Below are positions 6,956 to 13,873 of a stretch of DNA of 14,508 bases, one piece after another (position 1 is the stretch's first letter; every line of letters starts with the position of its first letter). This DNA is from an uncultured Lachnospiraceae bacterium. GTDB lineage: Bacteria; Bacillota; Clostridia; Lachnospirales; Lachnospiraceae. The translations under genes and the position numbers were made by a program. The stretch lies in assembly GCA_949283905.1 (NCBI GenBank), contig CASDUB010000223.1, positions 1-14,508 on the forward strand. The letters are read 5' to 3'. The notes under the pieces are model-generated. The model was not told where the DNA came from and made no database searches. It saw only the letters and a program-made list of their open reading frames with translations.

Positions 6956-7636
6956 ATGTTTGGAAAACAGCAGGAAAAGAAAATATCATATGGCATCGTA
7001 GGAGTCGGACGTTTCGGACGCGCATTAGTAGAGGAGCTTGCAGTGACAACTTCCGAGATACTTGTAATGGATCGCGATGAGGATAAGATCCGTGAGATGC
7101 GCGACCTCACTGAAAATGCTTACGTTGTAAAAACTCTCGACAAGAAATCGCTTCAGGAGACAGGTATTCAGAACTGTGATGTTGCCGTTGTCTGCATAAG
7201 CAACCAGATGGATACATCCATCCTTACAACATTAAACCTTGTTTCTCTGGGCATTCCGAAAGTAATTTCAAAGGCAAACAGCCTTGAACACGGAATTATC
7301 CTTGAAAAACTCGGAGCCGAGGTGGTTTATCCGGAGCGGGATATGGCAATACGTCTTGCAAGCCGTCTTGAGACAGCGCGCGAGCTTGATATCATTCAGC
7401 TCAGTGAGAAACTCAATATCTCAAGAATGCAGGTTCCTACGCAGCTGATCGGAAAAACGGTAAGAGAGGCAAACCTTCGTTCGGAGTTTAATCTCAATAT
7501 CATCTCCATCGAAAACAACGGAGATGATCTGGAAACAGTTCAGCCTGATTATGTTTTCAGAAAAGACGATTTCCTGATCCTTTCAGGAAGCAAAGACAGC
7601 CTGCTCAAGATAAATCAGTGGGCTGCAGCGGATTAA
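6956..7636 (+). CDS. ktrA: KtrA/TrkA-type RCK gating subunit
   Basis: A 226-residue cytosolic regulator that forms an octameric ring under KtrB and opens it in response to nucleotide. The RCK_N Rossmann domain (about 10-130) has GVGRFG (16-21) and Asp39 at the end of the second strand, the residue that binds the ribose of ATP/ADP or NAD(H). The RCK_C domain (about 140-222) ends with FLILSGSKDSL. One RCK_N plus one RCK_C is the KtrA layout; E. coli TrkA is a double-length protein. AAGGAG lies 7 nt before the ATG. It is the last gene of the operon and is followed by a perfect 20-bp hairpin. c-di-AMP binding to RCK_C is known in several Firmicutes KtrA proteins, and may apply here. Confidence 0.93.
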   Translation: MFGKQQEKKISYGIVGVGRFGRALVEELAVTTSEILVMDRDEDKIREMRDLTENAYVVKTLDKKSLQETGIQNCDVAVVCISNQMDTSILTTLNLVSLGIPKVISKANSLEHGIILEKLGAEVVYPERDMAIRLASRLETARELDIIQLSEKLNISRMQVPTQLIGKTVREANLRSEFNLNIISIENNGDDLETVQPDYVFRKDDFLILSGSKDSLLKINQWAAAD

Positions 7637-7674
7637 AGATAATATCACTCTATAATACCCCCATTTCTATGATT

Positions 7675-7718
7675 GATATATACCCTCTTTGCGGAAACCC
7701 GTAAGGAGGGTATATATC
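7675..7718 (+). terminator. Strong hairpin after ktrA; member of a second hairpin family
   Basis: Arms at 7675-7694 and 7699-7718 pair over 20 bp with two wobbles around an AAAC loop. The stem begins GATATATACCCTCTTT. It is followed only by CGTTTCGGG, a weak T-run, so termination would rely on stem strength or Rho. The stem core resembles that of the hairpin at 9711-9768. Confidence 0.65.
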
Positions 7719-7744
7719 GTTTCGGGAATGAGGTACTCATCTTA

Positions 7745-7773
7745 TTGTATATTATTTGATTGTGTGATAGAAT
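7745..7773 (+). promoter_or_regulatory. Promoter of the CNNM/CorC gene (TTGTAT-17-TGaTAGAAT)
   Basis: TTGTAT (7745-7750) and TAGAAT (7768-7773) are 17 bp apart, with a TG one base before the -10 (extended -10). The leader to the TTG start is about 80 nt and can fold: TAGCATGGC (7787-7795) pairs with GCCGCTGCTA (7815-7824) and closes a small CTTTA/TAAAG hairpin. I could not match this leader to a known riboswitch. Confidence 0.5.
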
Positions 7774-7858
7774 ACTGTCGGAGCATTAGCATGGCTTTAA
7801 TTTTATAAAGAAATGCCGCTGCTATCTTTAAGTTAATATTAAGAAAGAGGTAATTATT

Positions 7859-9202
7859 TTGGGCGAATCCATAGGGACGCTGCTGTTGGTTCAGATTGTT
7901 CTGATCGCGCTTAACGCGATCTTCGCAAGCGCCGAAATAGCAGTGTTGTCAATCAATGAAGCTAAAATAGAGCGTTTAGCGGAACAGGGAAATAAAAAAG
8001 GAAAGAGACTTTTTAAACTGACAAGAGAACCGGCCAAGTTCCTGTCTACTATTCAGATCGCGATCACATTGTCAGGCTTTTTGGGCAGTGCGTTTGCGGC
8101 GGAGGGATTTTCAGATCCGCTTGTGGAATGGCTGATTTCACTGGGGGTAACTATTCCGAGACATACACTTAACACTATAGCTGTTATCGTGATCACGATA
8201 ATACTTTCTTATTTTACTCTTGTCTTCGGAGAACTGGTGCCGAAACGTATAGCCATGAAAAAATCCGAGTCGCTGGCTCTGGCAATTTCCGGACTTATCA
8301 GCGCGATCTCAGTTCTGTTTAAGCCTGTAGTATGGCTGCTGTCTGTTTCTACAAACGCAGTGCTGCGCCTTTTCGGCATCGATCCGAAAGAAGAAGACGT
8401 CAGCGTCAGTGAAGAAGAAATACGTATGATGGTTGAGACAGGCGGTGAAAAAGGTACTATCGATAAAGACGAACAGAATTTCATTGAAAATGTTTTCAAA
8501 TTTGACGACCTTACGGCCGGAGAGATATTGACGCATCGTACCGACGTTGCAATTCTCTGGCTCGAAGATACTGATGAAACATGGGCAAATACAATACATG
8601 ACAGCCGATTTACGAGATATCCGATCTGTGATGAATCTCCTGACAAAGTAGTCGGAGTTCTGAATGCAAAAGATTATTTCAGACTCAGAGACCGCAGCCG
8701 TCAGAATATCATGGATACGGCTGTGGAACAGCCTTATTTCGTACCTGAAACTATCAAAGCCGATCTGCTTTTCAGCAACATGAGAAAAACACATAATTCC
8801 ATGGCGATAGTTCTGGATGAATACGGCGGAATGATGGGTATCGTGACACTCAGCGATCTGCTGGAAGAACTGGTAGGAGAGCTGGACGAGATCGATCAGA
8901 AGGATGAAAATCCTTATATAGAAAAAATCGATGAAAACACATGGCGTGTATTCGGAAACGCTGAGCTTTCAGATCTCGAAGAGACCCTTGAAACTGAGTT
9001 TAAAGCGGAAGACGTAAATACTTTTACCGGACTTGTGTTCGATCAGCTCAACGGCATTCCTGATGACGGAGATCACAATATCGAGCTGAAGATACAGGAT
9101 CTGACGATTTATATCAAAAAAATACATGAGCATCAGATAGTTCTGGCTGATATTGTCCGCAATAAAACAGAAGAAGAGACTGAAGAGGCGCAGGAAAAGT
9201 AA
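7859..9202 (+). CDS. CNNM/CorC (hemolysin)-family transporter with CBS domains
   Basis: A 447-residue membrane protein of the CNNM/CorC family, whose bacterial members are linked to Mg2+ or other divalent metal efflux; the name hemolysin is historical. Residues about 5-170 are the DUF21/CNNM transmembrane domain, including the signature GELVPKR (124-130). A CBS pair follows (about 218-340; ILTHRTDV near 223 and LDEYGGMMGIVTLSDLLEELVGE near 319-341), normally a nucleotide/Mg2+ sensor. The C-terminal CorC_HlyC domain is about 352-435, then an acidic tail. The start is TTG, with AAAGAGG 8 nt before it; no better ATG exists nearby. The gene stands alone between hairpins with its own promoter. The transported ion is inferred from the family. 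Confidence 0.9.
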   Translation: MGESIGTLLLVQIVLIALNAIFASAEIAVLSINEAKIERLAEQGNKKGKRLFKLTREPAKFLSTIQIAITLSGFLGSAFAAEGFSDPLVEWLISLGVTIPRHTLNTIAVIVITIILSYFTLVFGELVPKRIAMKKSESLALAISGLISAISVLFKPVVWLLSVSTNAVLRLFGIDPKEEDVSVSEEEIRMMVETGGEKGTIDKDEQNFIENVFKFDDLTAGEILTHRTDVAILWLEDTDETWANTIHDSRFTRYPICDESPDKVVGVLNAKDYFRLRDRSRQNIMDTAVEQPYFVPETIKADLLFSNMRKTHNSMAIVLDEYGGMMGIVTLSDLLEELVGELDEIDQKDENPYIEKIDENTWRVFGNAELSDLEETLETEFKAEDVNTFTGLVFDQLNGIPDDGDHNIELKIQDLTIYIKKIHEHQIVLADIVRNKTEEETEEAQEK

Positions 9203-9271
9203 TTAAATTTAATAAGTCTTAAACAAGACATCAAAATAAAATAAATAAGTATTAAAATGCCGCGCAGAATG

Positions 9272-9280
9272 TGTTAAAAT
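9272..9280 (+). promoter_or_regulatory. Extended -10 promoter candidate of the desulfoferrodoxin gene
   Basis: TGT followed by TAAAAT (9275-9280) forms an extended -10; TTAAAA at 9252-9257 is a poor -35 with 17-bp spacing. It lies 38 bp before the ATG, which has AAAGGAG with 7 nt spacing. No PerR-type palindrome was seen. Confidence 0.4.
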
Positions 9281-9317
9281 AAAAGAAAACAAAGGCTTTA
9301 ACGAAAGGAGTATCATT

Positions 9318-9689
9318 ATGAAGTTTTTTGTATGTGAAATTTGCGGCAATTTAGTCGGTGTTGTAAAAGAATCAGGCGTCCCATTGACATGCTGCGGACA
9401 GAATATGACTGAGCTTATTCCGGGAACTTCTGATGGAGCTGTTGAAAAACATGTTCCCGTTTTCAAAGTAGAAAATAAGAAAGTAACGGTAACTGTCGGA
9501 TCTGTAGAGCATCCGATGGCAGAAGAGCACTTTATCGAATGGATCGCTCTTGAAACGGCAAAGGGAGCACAGAGAAAAGTTCTTCACCCGGGAGACAAAC
9601 CATGCGCTGAGTTCGCACTTACAGACGACGATGAAGTTGTTGCTGTATATGCATACTGCAATCTTCACGGACTTTGGAAAGCAGAATAA
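9318..9689 (+). CDS. dfx: Desulfoferrodoxin (two-iron superoxide reductase)
   Basis: A 123-residue cytosolic enzyme that reduces superoxide to hydrogen peroxide without making oxygen, the anaerobe's alternative to superoxide dismutase. The N-terminal desulforedoxin domain holds the rubredoxin-like Fe(Cys)4 centre: Cys6, Cys9, Cys25 and Cys26. The C-terminal neelaredoxin domain holds the active Fe(His)4Cys centre: His45, His65, His71, Cys114 and His117 (HPM, EEHFIEW and YCNLHGLW motifs). Glu43-Lys44 just before His45 match the catalytic Glu-Lys pair. Both centres are complete, so this is a class I 2Fe enzyme of normal length. It lies between the CNNM gene and a hydrogenase, with a long hairpin after it, so it is probably transcribed alone. 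Electrons would come from rubredoxin or similar carriers encoded elsewhere. Confidence 0.95.
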   Translation: MKFFVCEICGNLVGVVKESGVPLTCCGQNMTELIPGTSDGAVEKHVPVFKVENKKVTVTVGSVEHPMAEEHFIEWIALETAKGAQRKVLHPGDKPCAEFALTDDDEVVAVYAYCNLHGLWKAE

Positions 9690-9710
9690 AGGAACAGATA
9701 ATTTTGGAAC

Positions 9711-9778
9711 ATAAATAATATATCCCCTCTTTAACGGATGTCCGCTAAAGAGGGGATATATTATTTATGTCAGTTTTT
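9711..9778 (+). terminator. Very long hairpin after dfx, followed by T5
   Basis: Arms at 9711-9738 and 9741-9768 match over 28 bp with one mismatch; the nominal loop is 2 nt (TG), so the real loop is larger. GTCAG then TTTTT (9774-9778) follows. The core ATATATCCCCTCTTTA resembles the stem of the hairpin at 7675-7718. It separates dfx from the hydrogenase promoter. Confidence 0.75.
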
Positions 9779-9796
9779 CGTCTGAAATATATCTTT

Positions 9797-9858
9797 TTGA
9801 CATTTTTTGGAGTTTTGTGTAATTACATATTGTTACGGGGAGAACGTTGTGATAAAAT
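9797..9858 (+). promoter_or_regulatory. Tandem promoter candidates of the hydrogenase gene
   Basis: Two possible promoters are seen. TTGACA (9797-9802) with 17 bp to TAATTA (9820-9825), and TTGTTA (9830-9835) with 17 bp to TAAAAT (9853-9858). The first has a perfect -35, the second a better -10. They lie between the dfx hairpin and the start codon at 9913. Confidence 0.45.
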
Positions 9859-9912
9859 GCATTTCGGCAAGATAGTGAAAAATTTATCAAAGTAATGGAG
9901 GACAGAGGGTAT

Positions 9913-11448
9913 ATGAGAGGAGTACACAGCGCAGTAGACAATATCAGGAGATCTGTATTTACGGAAGTGGCAAAACTTGCTTATGAGACGGAAGATTACA
10001 GAAAGGTAGATGAGATACCGTACAATATCATTCCGGGTGAAAAAGCATATCACAGAGCCGATGTATTTATTGAGAGGGCTATCATATCGGCAAGAACAAA
10101 ACTTGCGCTCGGAATGGATATAGATCCGAGAAAACCGATCAGCAGCGCGATAGGCGAAGCGGCGACAGATCACAAGTATTTCAAAAATCCGCTTGTAAAT
10201 GTAATTCCGTTCGCATGTAACGCATGTCCGCCAAAACAGATAAGGATCACGGACAGCTGCCAGGGATGTATTTCGCATCCGTGTATGAATATATGTCCGA
10301 AAGACGCCATTTACCTTGACAGCAATAAACATTGTCATATAGATCAGGAAAAATGCATAAAATGCGGCAAATGCTTCAGCCAGTGCCCGTATCATGCTAT
10401 TTCAAAAATAGAACGTCCGTGTGCCGAGGCATGCGGAATGGACGCAATAGGATCAGACGAGCTCGGAAGAGCGAAGATAGATTACGATAAATGTGTTTCC
10501 TGCGGAATGTGTATAGTAAACTGTCCGTTCGGAGCGATTGCAGATAAAAGCCAGATATTTCAGGTTATCACGGCAATGAAGCGTCAGCATGAAGTCATCG
10601 CCTGCGTTGCGCCGGCATTTATCGGTCAGTTCGGAAAAGACGTTACACCTTCTAAGTTAAAAAGAGCCATGAAAAAAATAGGCTTTGCCGACGTCGTTGA
10701 AGTAGCCGTAGGAGCGGATCTTTGTACCGTGGCTGAAGCTCATGACTTTTTGGACAACGTACCCGAAAAGATCCCGTTTATGGCAACGTCATGCTGCCCG
10801 GCGTGGAGCATGATGGCAAAGAAGATGTTCCCAGAATTCAAAGAATGTATATCAATGGCGCTGACGCCTATGGTATTGACGGCGCGAATGGTCAAAAAAG
10901 ACAATCCCGACGCGATGATCTGTTTCGTAGGACCGTGCTCAGCGAAAAAGCTTGAGGCAAATCGCAGAAGCGTTCGATCAGACGTGGATTTTGTTCTCAC
11001 ATTTGAAGAAGTGCAGGGAATGTTTGACGCCAAGAACATAGATTTTAGCAATATAAAAGAAGATGAATCGCTTGAAATGAAGGAGGGAACCGCCATGGGA
11101 CGCGGCTTTGCAGTCGGAAGCGGAGTGGCGGCCGCAGTAGTAGAGGCCATTAAACATATAGATCCCGATCGCGAAGTCCTTACAGAGTACGGAGACGGAC
11201 TTATGGAGTGCAGAAAGATCCTCTACAAAGCGAAGACCGGAAAATACAACGGTTACCTTATAGAAGGAATGGGATGCCCGGGAGGCTGCATCGCCGGAGC
11301 CGGAACAATAACTCCTGTAAAGGAAAGCCAGATAAATGTTTCGCGTTACGTAAAAGAAGCGGATTTAAAGAGCAGCACCCAGAGCGGCTATATCGACAGA
11401 CTTGAAGAAGTCGAAGAAAAACCGGATGAGACGCTGGATGTGCAGTGA
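9913..11448 (+). CDS. Monomeric [FeFe] hydrogenase with 2[4Fe-4S]-type ferredoxin domains (group B-like)
   Basis: A 511-residue cytosolic iron-only hydrogenase that interconverts protons and H2 using electrons from low-potential carriers. After an N-terminal region of about 100 residues, a Cys-rich part has CNAC (102-105), CQGC (116-119), CMNIC (124-128), CIKCGKCFSQC (148-158), Cys170/Cys174 and CVSCGMCIVNC (194-204). The H-cluster domain has L1 TSCCPAW (292-298), L2 GPCSAKKLE (340-348) and L3 EGMGCPGGC (451-459), so all four H-cluster cysteines and the proton-relay Cys294 are present. TSCCPAW and GPC in place of TSCCPGW and MPC fit the group B enzymes of Clostridia. I prefer the ATG at 9913 because GGAGG (9897) and AGAGGG precede it and the family begins MRGV; an ATG at 9895 is in frame but lacks a binding site. 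Maturases HydEFG are not in this window. Direction in vivo is unknown. Confidence 0.93.
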   Translation: MRGVHSAVDNIRRSVFTEVAKLAYETEDYRKVDEIPYNIIPGEKAYHRADVFIERAIISARTKLALGMDIDPRKPISSAIGEAATDHKYFKNPLVNVIPFACNACPPKQIRITDSCQGCISHPCMNICPKDAIYLDSNKHCHIDQEKCIKCGKCFSQCPYHAISKIERPCAEACGMDAIGSDELGRAKIDYDKCVSCGMCIVNCPFGAIADKSQIFQVITAMKRQHEVIACVAPAFIGQFGKDVTPSKLKRAMKKIGFADVVEVAVGADLCTVAEAHDFLDNVPEKIPFMATSCCPAWSMMAKKMFPEFKECISMALTPMVLTARMVKKDNPDAMICFVGPCSAKKLEANRRSVRSDVDFVLTFEEVQGMFDAKNIDFSNIKEDESLEMKEGTAMGRGFAVGSGVAAAVVEAIKHIDPDREVLTEYGDGLMECRKILYKAKTGKYNGYLIEGMGCPGGCIAGAGTITPVKESQINVSRYVKEADLKSSTQSGYIDRLEEVEEKPDETLDVQ

Positions 11449-11461
11449 GACAAAACATAAG

Positions 11462-11491
11462 TTGACATTTGTGGAGACATTGATTTATACT
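11462..11491 (+). promoter_or_regulatory. Promoter of the ABC exporter operon (TTGACA-18-TATACT)
   Basis: A perfect -35 TTGACA (11462-11467) and TATACT (11486-11491) are 18 bp apart, 13 bp after the hydrogenase stop. No terminator hairpin is seen between the hydrogenase and this operon, so read-through is possible too. Confidence 0.6.
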
Positions 11492-11528
11492 GTGATATGA
11501 TTTTGCCAGAAAAATAAGAGGTATTATT

Positions 11529-12305
11529 TTGTCTACATATATTCAGAATTTTAAAAAATTCAGGCCGCTTTTAATTGAGCTGGTTTCCAGAGATATTAAA
11601 AATAAATACAGACGTTCGGTATTAGGTGTGTTGTGGACGCTTCTGAACCCTCTGCTTATGATGATCGTGCTTTCGATAGTTTTCTCGAATCTTTTTAAGT
11701 TTGACATAGAAAACTATCCTGTATATATCTTAAGCGGACAGGTTATTTATAATTTCTTTTCGGAAGCTACACAGTCGGCGATGTCTGCTATAATCAATAA
11801 CGAATCACTGCTTAAAAAAGTATATATTCCGAAATACATGTTTGTATTTTCACTTGTACTTTCAAGTATAATCAACGTGCTTGCGTCACACTGCGCGATG
11901 CTTATAGTTATGATTGCGACGGGAGTGGAGCTGAGTTGGACGATGATACTGTTTTTTGTACCGATAATCTTTTTGGCTCTTTTCAGCCTTGGCGTAGGAC
12001 TGATACTTTCAGCTGCCGTAGTGAAATTCCGTGATATCATGCATCTGTATTCTGTATTTGTTACGGCTCTTATGTACATGACTCCGGTAATCTATGCAAT
12101 GAGCCTTCTTCCGGACTGGCTTTACAATATAGTAAGATGGAATCCGATAACAAACTATCTTATGATGTACAGAGATGTTATGCTGAACGGTACATTATTT
12201 GATCCTGTTTCGCTTATTGTAGGAATAGTGGAAGGCATAGGTATGGTTGCAATCGGTCTGTATTATTTCTATAAAAAGCAGGATACATTCATATTGGATA
12301 TATGA
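11529..12305 (+). CDS. ABC-2 type polysaccharide/teichoic acid export permease
   Basis: A 258-residue permease of the Wzm/TagG type, exporting a lipid-linked glycan or teichoic acid precursor across the cytoplasmic membrane together with the ATPase encoded next. The cytosolic amphipathic start LVSRDIKNKYRRSVLGVLWTL (about 18-38) is the ABC-2 family hallmark. About six membrane segments follow, with NNESLLKKVYIPKY (about 91-104) in the cytosolic coupling region and PVIYAMSLLP near 187-196. The start is TTG with AAGAGG 7 nt upstream; the next Met is too far inside. The ATPase gene begins 18 bp after the stop. The substrate cannot be told: no glycosyltransferase genes are visible in the window. 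Confidence 0.9.
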   Translation: MSTYIQNFKKFRPLLIELVSRDIKNKYRRSVLGVLWTLLNPLLMMIVLSIVFSNLFKFDIENYPVYILSGQVIYNFFSEATQSAMSAIINNESLLKKVYIPKYMFVFSLVLSSIINVLASHCAMLIVMIATGVELSWTMILFFVPIIFLALFSLGVGLILSAAVVKFRDIMHLYSVFVTALMYMTPVIYAMSLLPDWLYNIVRWNPITNYLMMYRDVMLNGTLFDPVSLIVGIVEGIGMVAIGLYYFYKKQDTFILDI

Positions 12306-12323
12306 TCAGACACAGGGGTGCTT

Positions 12324-13061
12324 ATGGAAAACGATTTAATGGTAAAAGTGGAAAATGTTTCCATGCGTTTTAATCTTGCGTCGGAAAAGGTTAACAGTTT
12401 AAAGGAATATTTTATAAAGACTATAAAAAGACAGATATCTTATAATGATTTCTGGGCTCTTGATGATGTGAGCTTTGAAGTGAAAAAAGGCGAAGCAGTA
12501 GGCCTTATAGGACTTAACGGAAGCGGGAAAAGCACAATGCTTAAGGTTATAGCCGGTGTGCTTAAACCTACAAAGGGATCCGCAAAGGTTTACGGAGAAA
12601 TGGCGCCGTTGATAGAACTTGGCGCAGGATTTGATTTTGATCTGACGGCAAGAGAAAATGTCTTCTTAAACGGAGCAATTTTAGGTCATTCCCGTAAATA
12701 TATGGAAGAAAATTATGACGATATAGTGGAGTTTTCTGAATTGGGAGCATTTATGGATACTCCCGTTAAGAACTTTTCATCCGGTATGATATCAAGACTC
12801 GCATTTGGAATCGCGACGATTGGTAAACCGGATCTGTTGATAGTTGATGAGGTGCTTTCGGTAGGTGATTTCAGGTTCCAGGAAAAATGCGAAGCGCGTA
12901 TCAAAGCAATGCTTGACGGAGGAACAACGCTTCTGTTTGTTTCTCATAGCATCAGTCAGGTAAAAGAACTTTGCAGCAAAGTAGTATGGCTTGAACATGG
13001 AAAGATGCGGGCTTTCGGTCCGTCCGAATTGTATTGCGATGAATATGCTGAAGCTTACTAA
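12324..13061 (+). CDS. Wzt/TagH-type ABC transporter ATPase, short form
   Basis: A 245-residue ATP-binding subunit that powers the permease encoded just upstream. Visible motifs are Walker A GLNGSGKST (63-71), the ABC signature FSSGM (151-155) in the form typical of polysaccharide exporters, Walker B LLIVDE (171-176) and the H-loop His208 in LFVSHS. Residues 25-45 (LKEYFIKTIKRQISYNDFWAL) are the family's N-terminal helix before the core. The protein stops at the end of the nucleotide-binding domain, without the C-terminal carbohydrate-binding domain of O9a-type Wzt or the extension of TagH. The ATG at 12324 is chosen because AGGGG lies 5 nt upstream; the GTG at 12318 overlaps that site. The downstream gene follows after 11 bp. 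Confidence 0.9.
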   Translation: MENDLMVKVENVSMRFNLASEKVNSLKEYFIKTIKRQISYNDFWALDDVSFEVKKGEAVGLIGLNGSGKSTMLKVIAGVLKPTKGSAKVYGEMAPLIELGAGFDFDLTARENVFLNGAILGHSRKYMEENYDDIVEFSELGAFMDTPVKNFSSGMISRLAFGIATIGKPDLLIVDEVLSVGDFRFQEKCEARIKAMLDGGTTLLFVSHSISQVKELCSKVVWLEHGKMRAFGPSELYCDEYAEAY

Positions 13062-13072
13062 GAGGAGAAAAG

Positions 13073-13678
13073 ATGAAGAAAAAAATTCCGATTATCATAG
13101 CGCTTATCGCGATAATTGCGTTTTCGGTATGGTATGGATTTACGGAAAAACCGCATAAGATATATGATAATAATGTTAATACTGCGACATATGCTGAAAT
13201 AGGTGTTCTTGAAGATGGAAAAATGTTGCTTCAGACGCTTACGTGTGAAGAAGACACTATAGATGCATTATCTATAAAGTGCAGTCCTGTGGGAAACAGC
13301 GCTCAGGCGGTTGTCAATATTTCTGTTTACGACACTGAAACAGGTGAGCTTATCTCAAAAGGAACAGATACGGGAGCAAATGTCAAGCCAAGAAAAATGC
13401 ATCGTTTTGCTATAGAACCCATTTCTGGTGTTAAAGGAAAGCAGATAACAGTTGAGATTACTGAAACAAACAATTCAGTCGGCAACGGCGTTTCGTTCTA
13501 CTACCAGCCGCAAGATGACGGAAAAGGAATTTATCTTGAAAACGGCGAGTTAAGATACGGAGTTTTAGTTATTACTACACTTACTGAAAGATTTGACATT
13601 GAAACCAGCGTTGTAATGTTCGCTTCGATAATGTTTATCTGGATTTTCATGTGGTTTTTGTATAGATTGTTTAAGTAA
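13073..13678 (+). CDS. Two-TM protein with an extracytoplasmic beta-rich domain, ABC exporter operon
   Basis: A 201-residue protein I cannot assign to a named family. It begins with Lys-rich residues and a membrane segment (about 5-22), then an outside domain of about 150 residues, and ends with a second membrane segment (about 179-199) and a short basic tail. The outside part alternates predicted beta strands (QTLTCEEDTIDALSIKC, AVVNISVYD, KMHRFAIEPISGVKGKQITVEIT, NGVSFYYQP). That pattern resembles the jelly-roll-like outside segments of some large Clostridia membrane glycosyltransferase-type proteins, but this is only a visual match. AGGAG lies 7 nt before the ATG and 11 bp separate it from the ATPase gene, so it should be co-transcribed. 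A role in glycan export or attachment is inferred from position. A clear terminator follows. Confidence 0.75.
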   Translation: MKKKIPIIIALIAIIAFSVWYGFTEKPHKIYDNNVNTATYAEIGVLEDGKMLLQTLTCEEDTIDALSIKCSPVGNSAQAVVNISVYDTETGELISKGTDTGANVKPRKMHRFAIEPISGVKGKQITVEITETNNSVGNGVSFYYQPQDDGKGIYLENGELRYGVLVITTLTERFDIETSVVMFASIMFIWIFMWFLYRLFK

Positions 13679-13687
13679 AGTGATAAG

Positions 13688-13747
13688 GCTTTATACCATG
13701 TCATGCGGCGAATTTTCGTCAAGGCTTAAGGTATAAAGCTTTTTTTA
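13688..13747 (+). terminator. Rho-independent terminator of the ABC exporter operon
   Basis: GCTTTATACC (13688-13697) pairs with GGTATAAAGC (13730-13739), followed by TTTTTTT. The 32-nt loop has an inner CGAA/TTCG hairpin. It lies 9 bp after the stop codon of the operon's last gene. Confidence 0.85.
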
Positions 13748-13776
13748 TGATTTTTTTATGAATATACAGTATAGCA

Positions 13777-13804
13777 TTGACATGATACAAGTTACATATA
13801 CAAT
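13777..13804 (+). promoter_or_regulatory. Promoter of the secreted repeat protein (TTGACA-16-TACAAT)
   Basis: A perfect TTGACA (13777-13782) and TACAAT (13799-13804) are 16 bp apart. Transcription would start near 13811, giving a leader of about 60 nt before the ATG at 13874. Confidence 0.6.
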
Positions 13805-13817
13805 AGAGTATATGTAA
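13792..13817. promoter_or_regulatory. Perfect 10-bp dyad over the -10 box: candidate operator
   Basis: TTACATATAC (13792-13801) and GTATATGTAA (13808-13817) are exact inverted copies separated by AATAGA. The dyad covers the -10 box and the expected transcription start, so it cannot form a full RNA hairpin in the transcript; a repressor site is the likely reading. Confidence 0.6.
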
Positions 13818-13873
13818 TGCAATAAATGAGGCAAATAAAATTAATTGCGCTTAACGGCAGAAAGAGGAAAAGC

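Noticed and set aside
7774..7858. Mg2+-sensing (M-box/ykoK) riboswitch in the leader of the CNNM gene
   Set aside because: The leader is only about 80 nt and forms one small hairpin; the M-box needs about 160 nt and none of its conserved elements were recognised.
9216..9229. Terminator of the CNNM gene at GTCTT/AAGAC
   Set aside because: The stem is only 5 bp, AT-rich and has no T-run; too weak to call.
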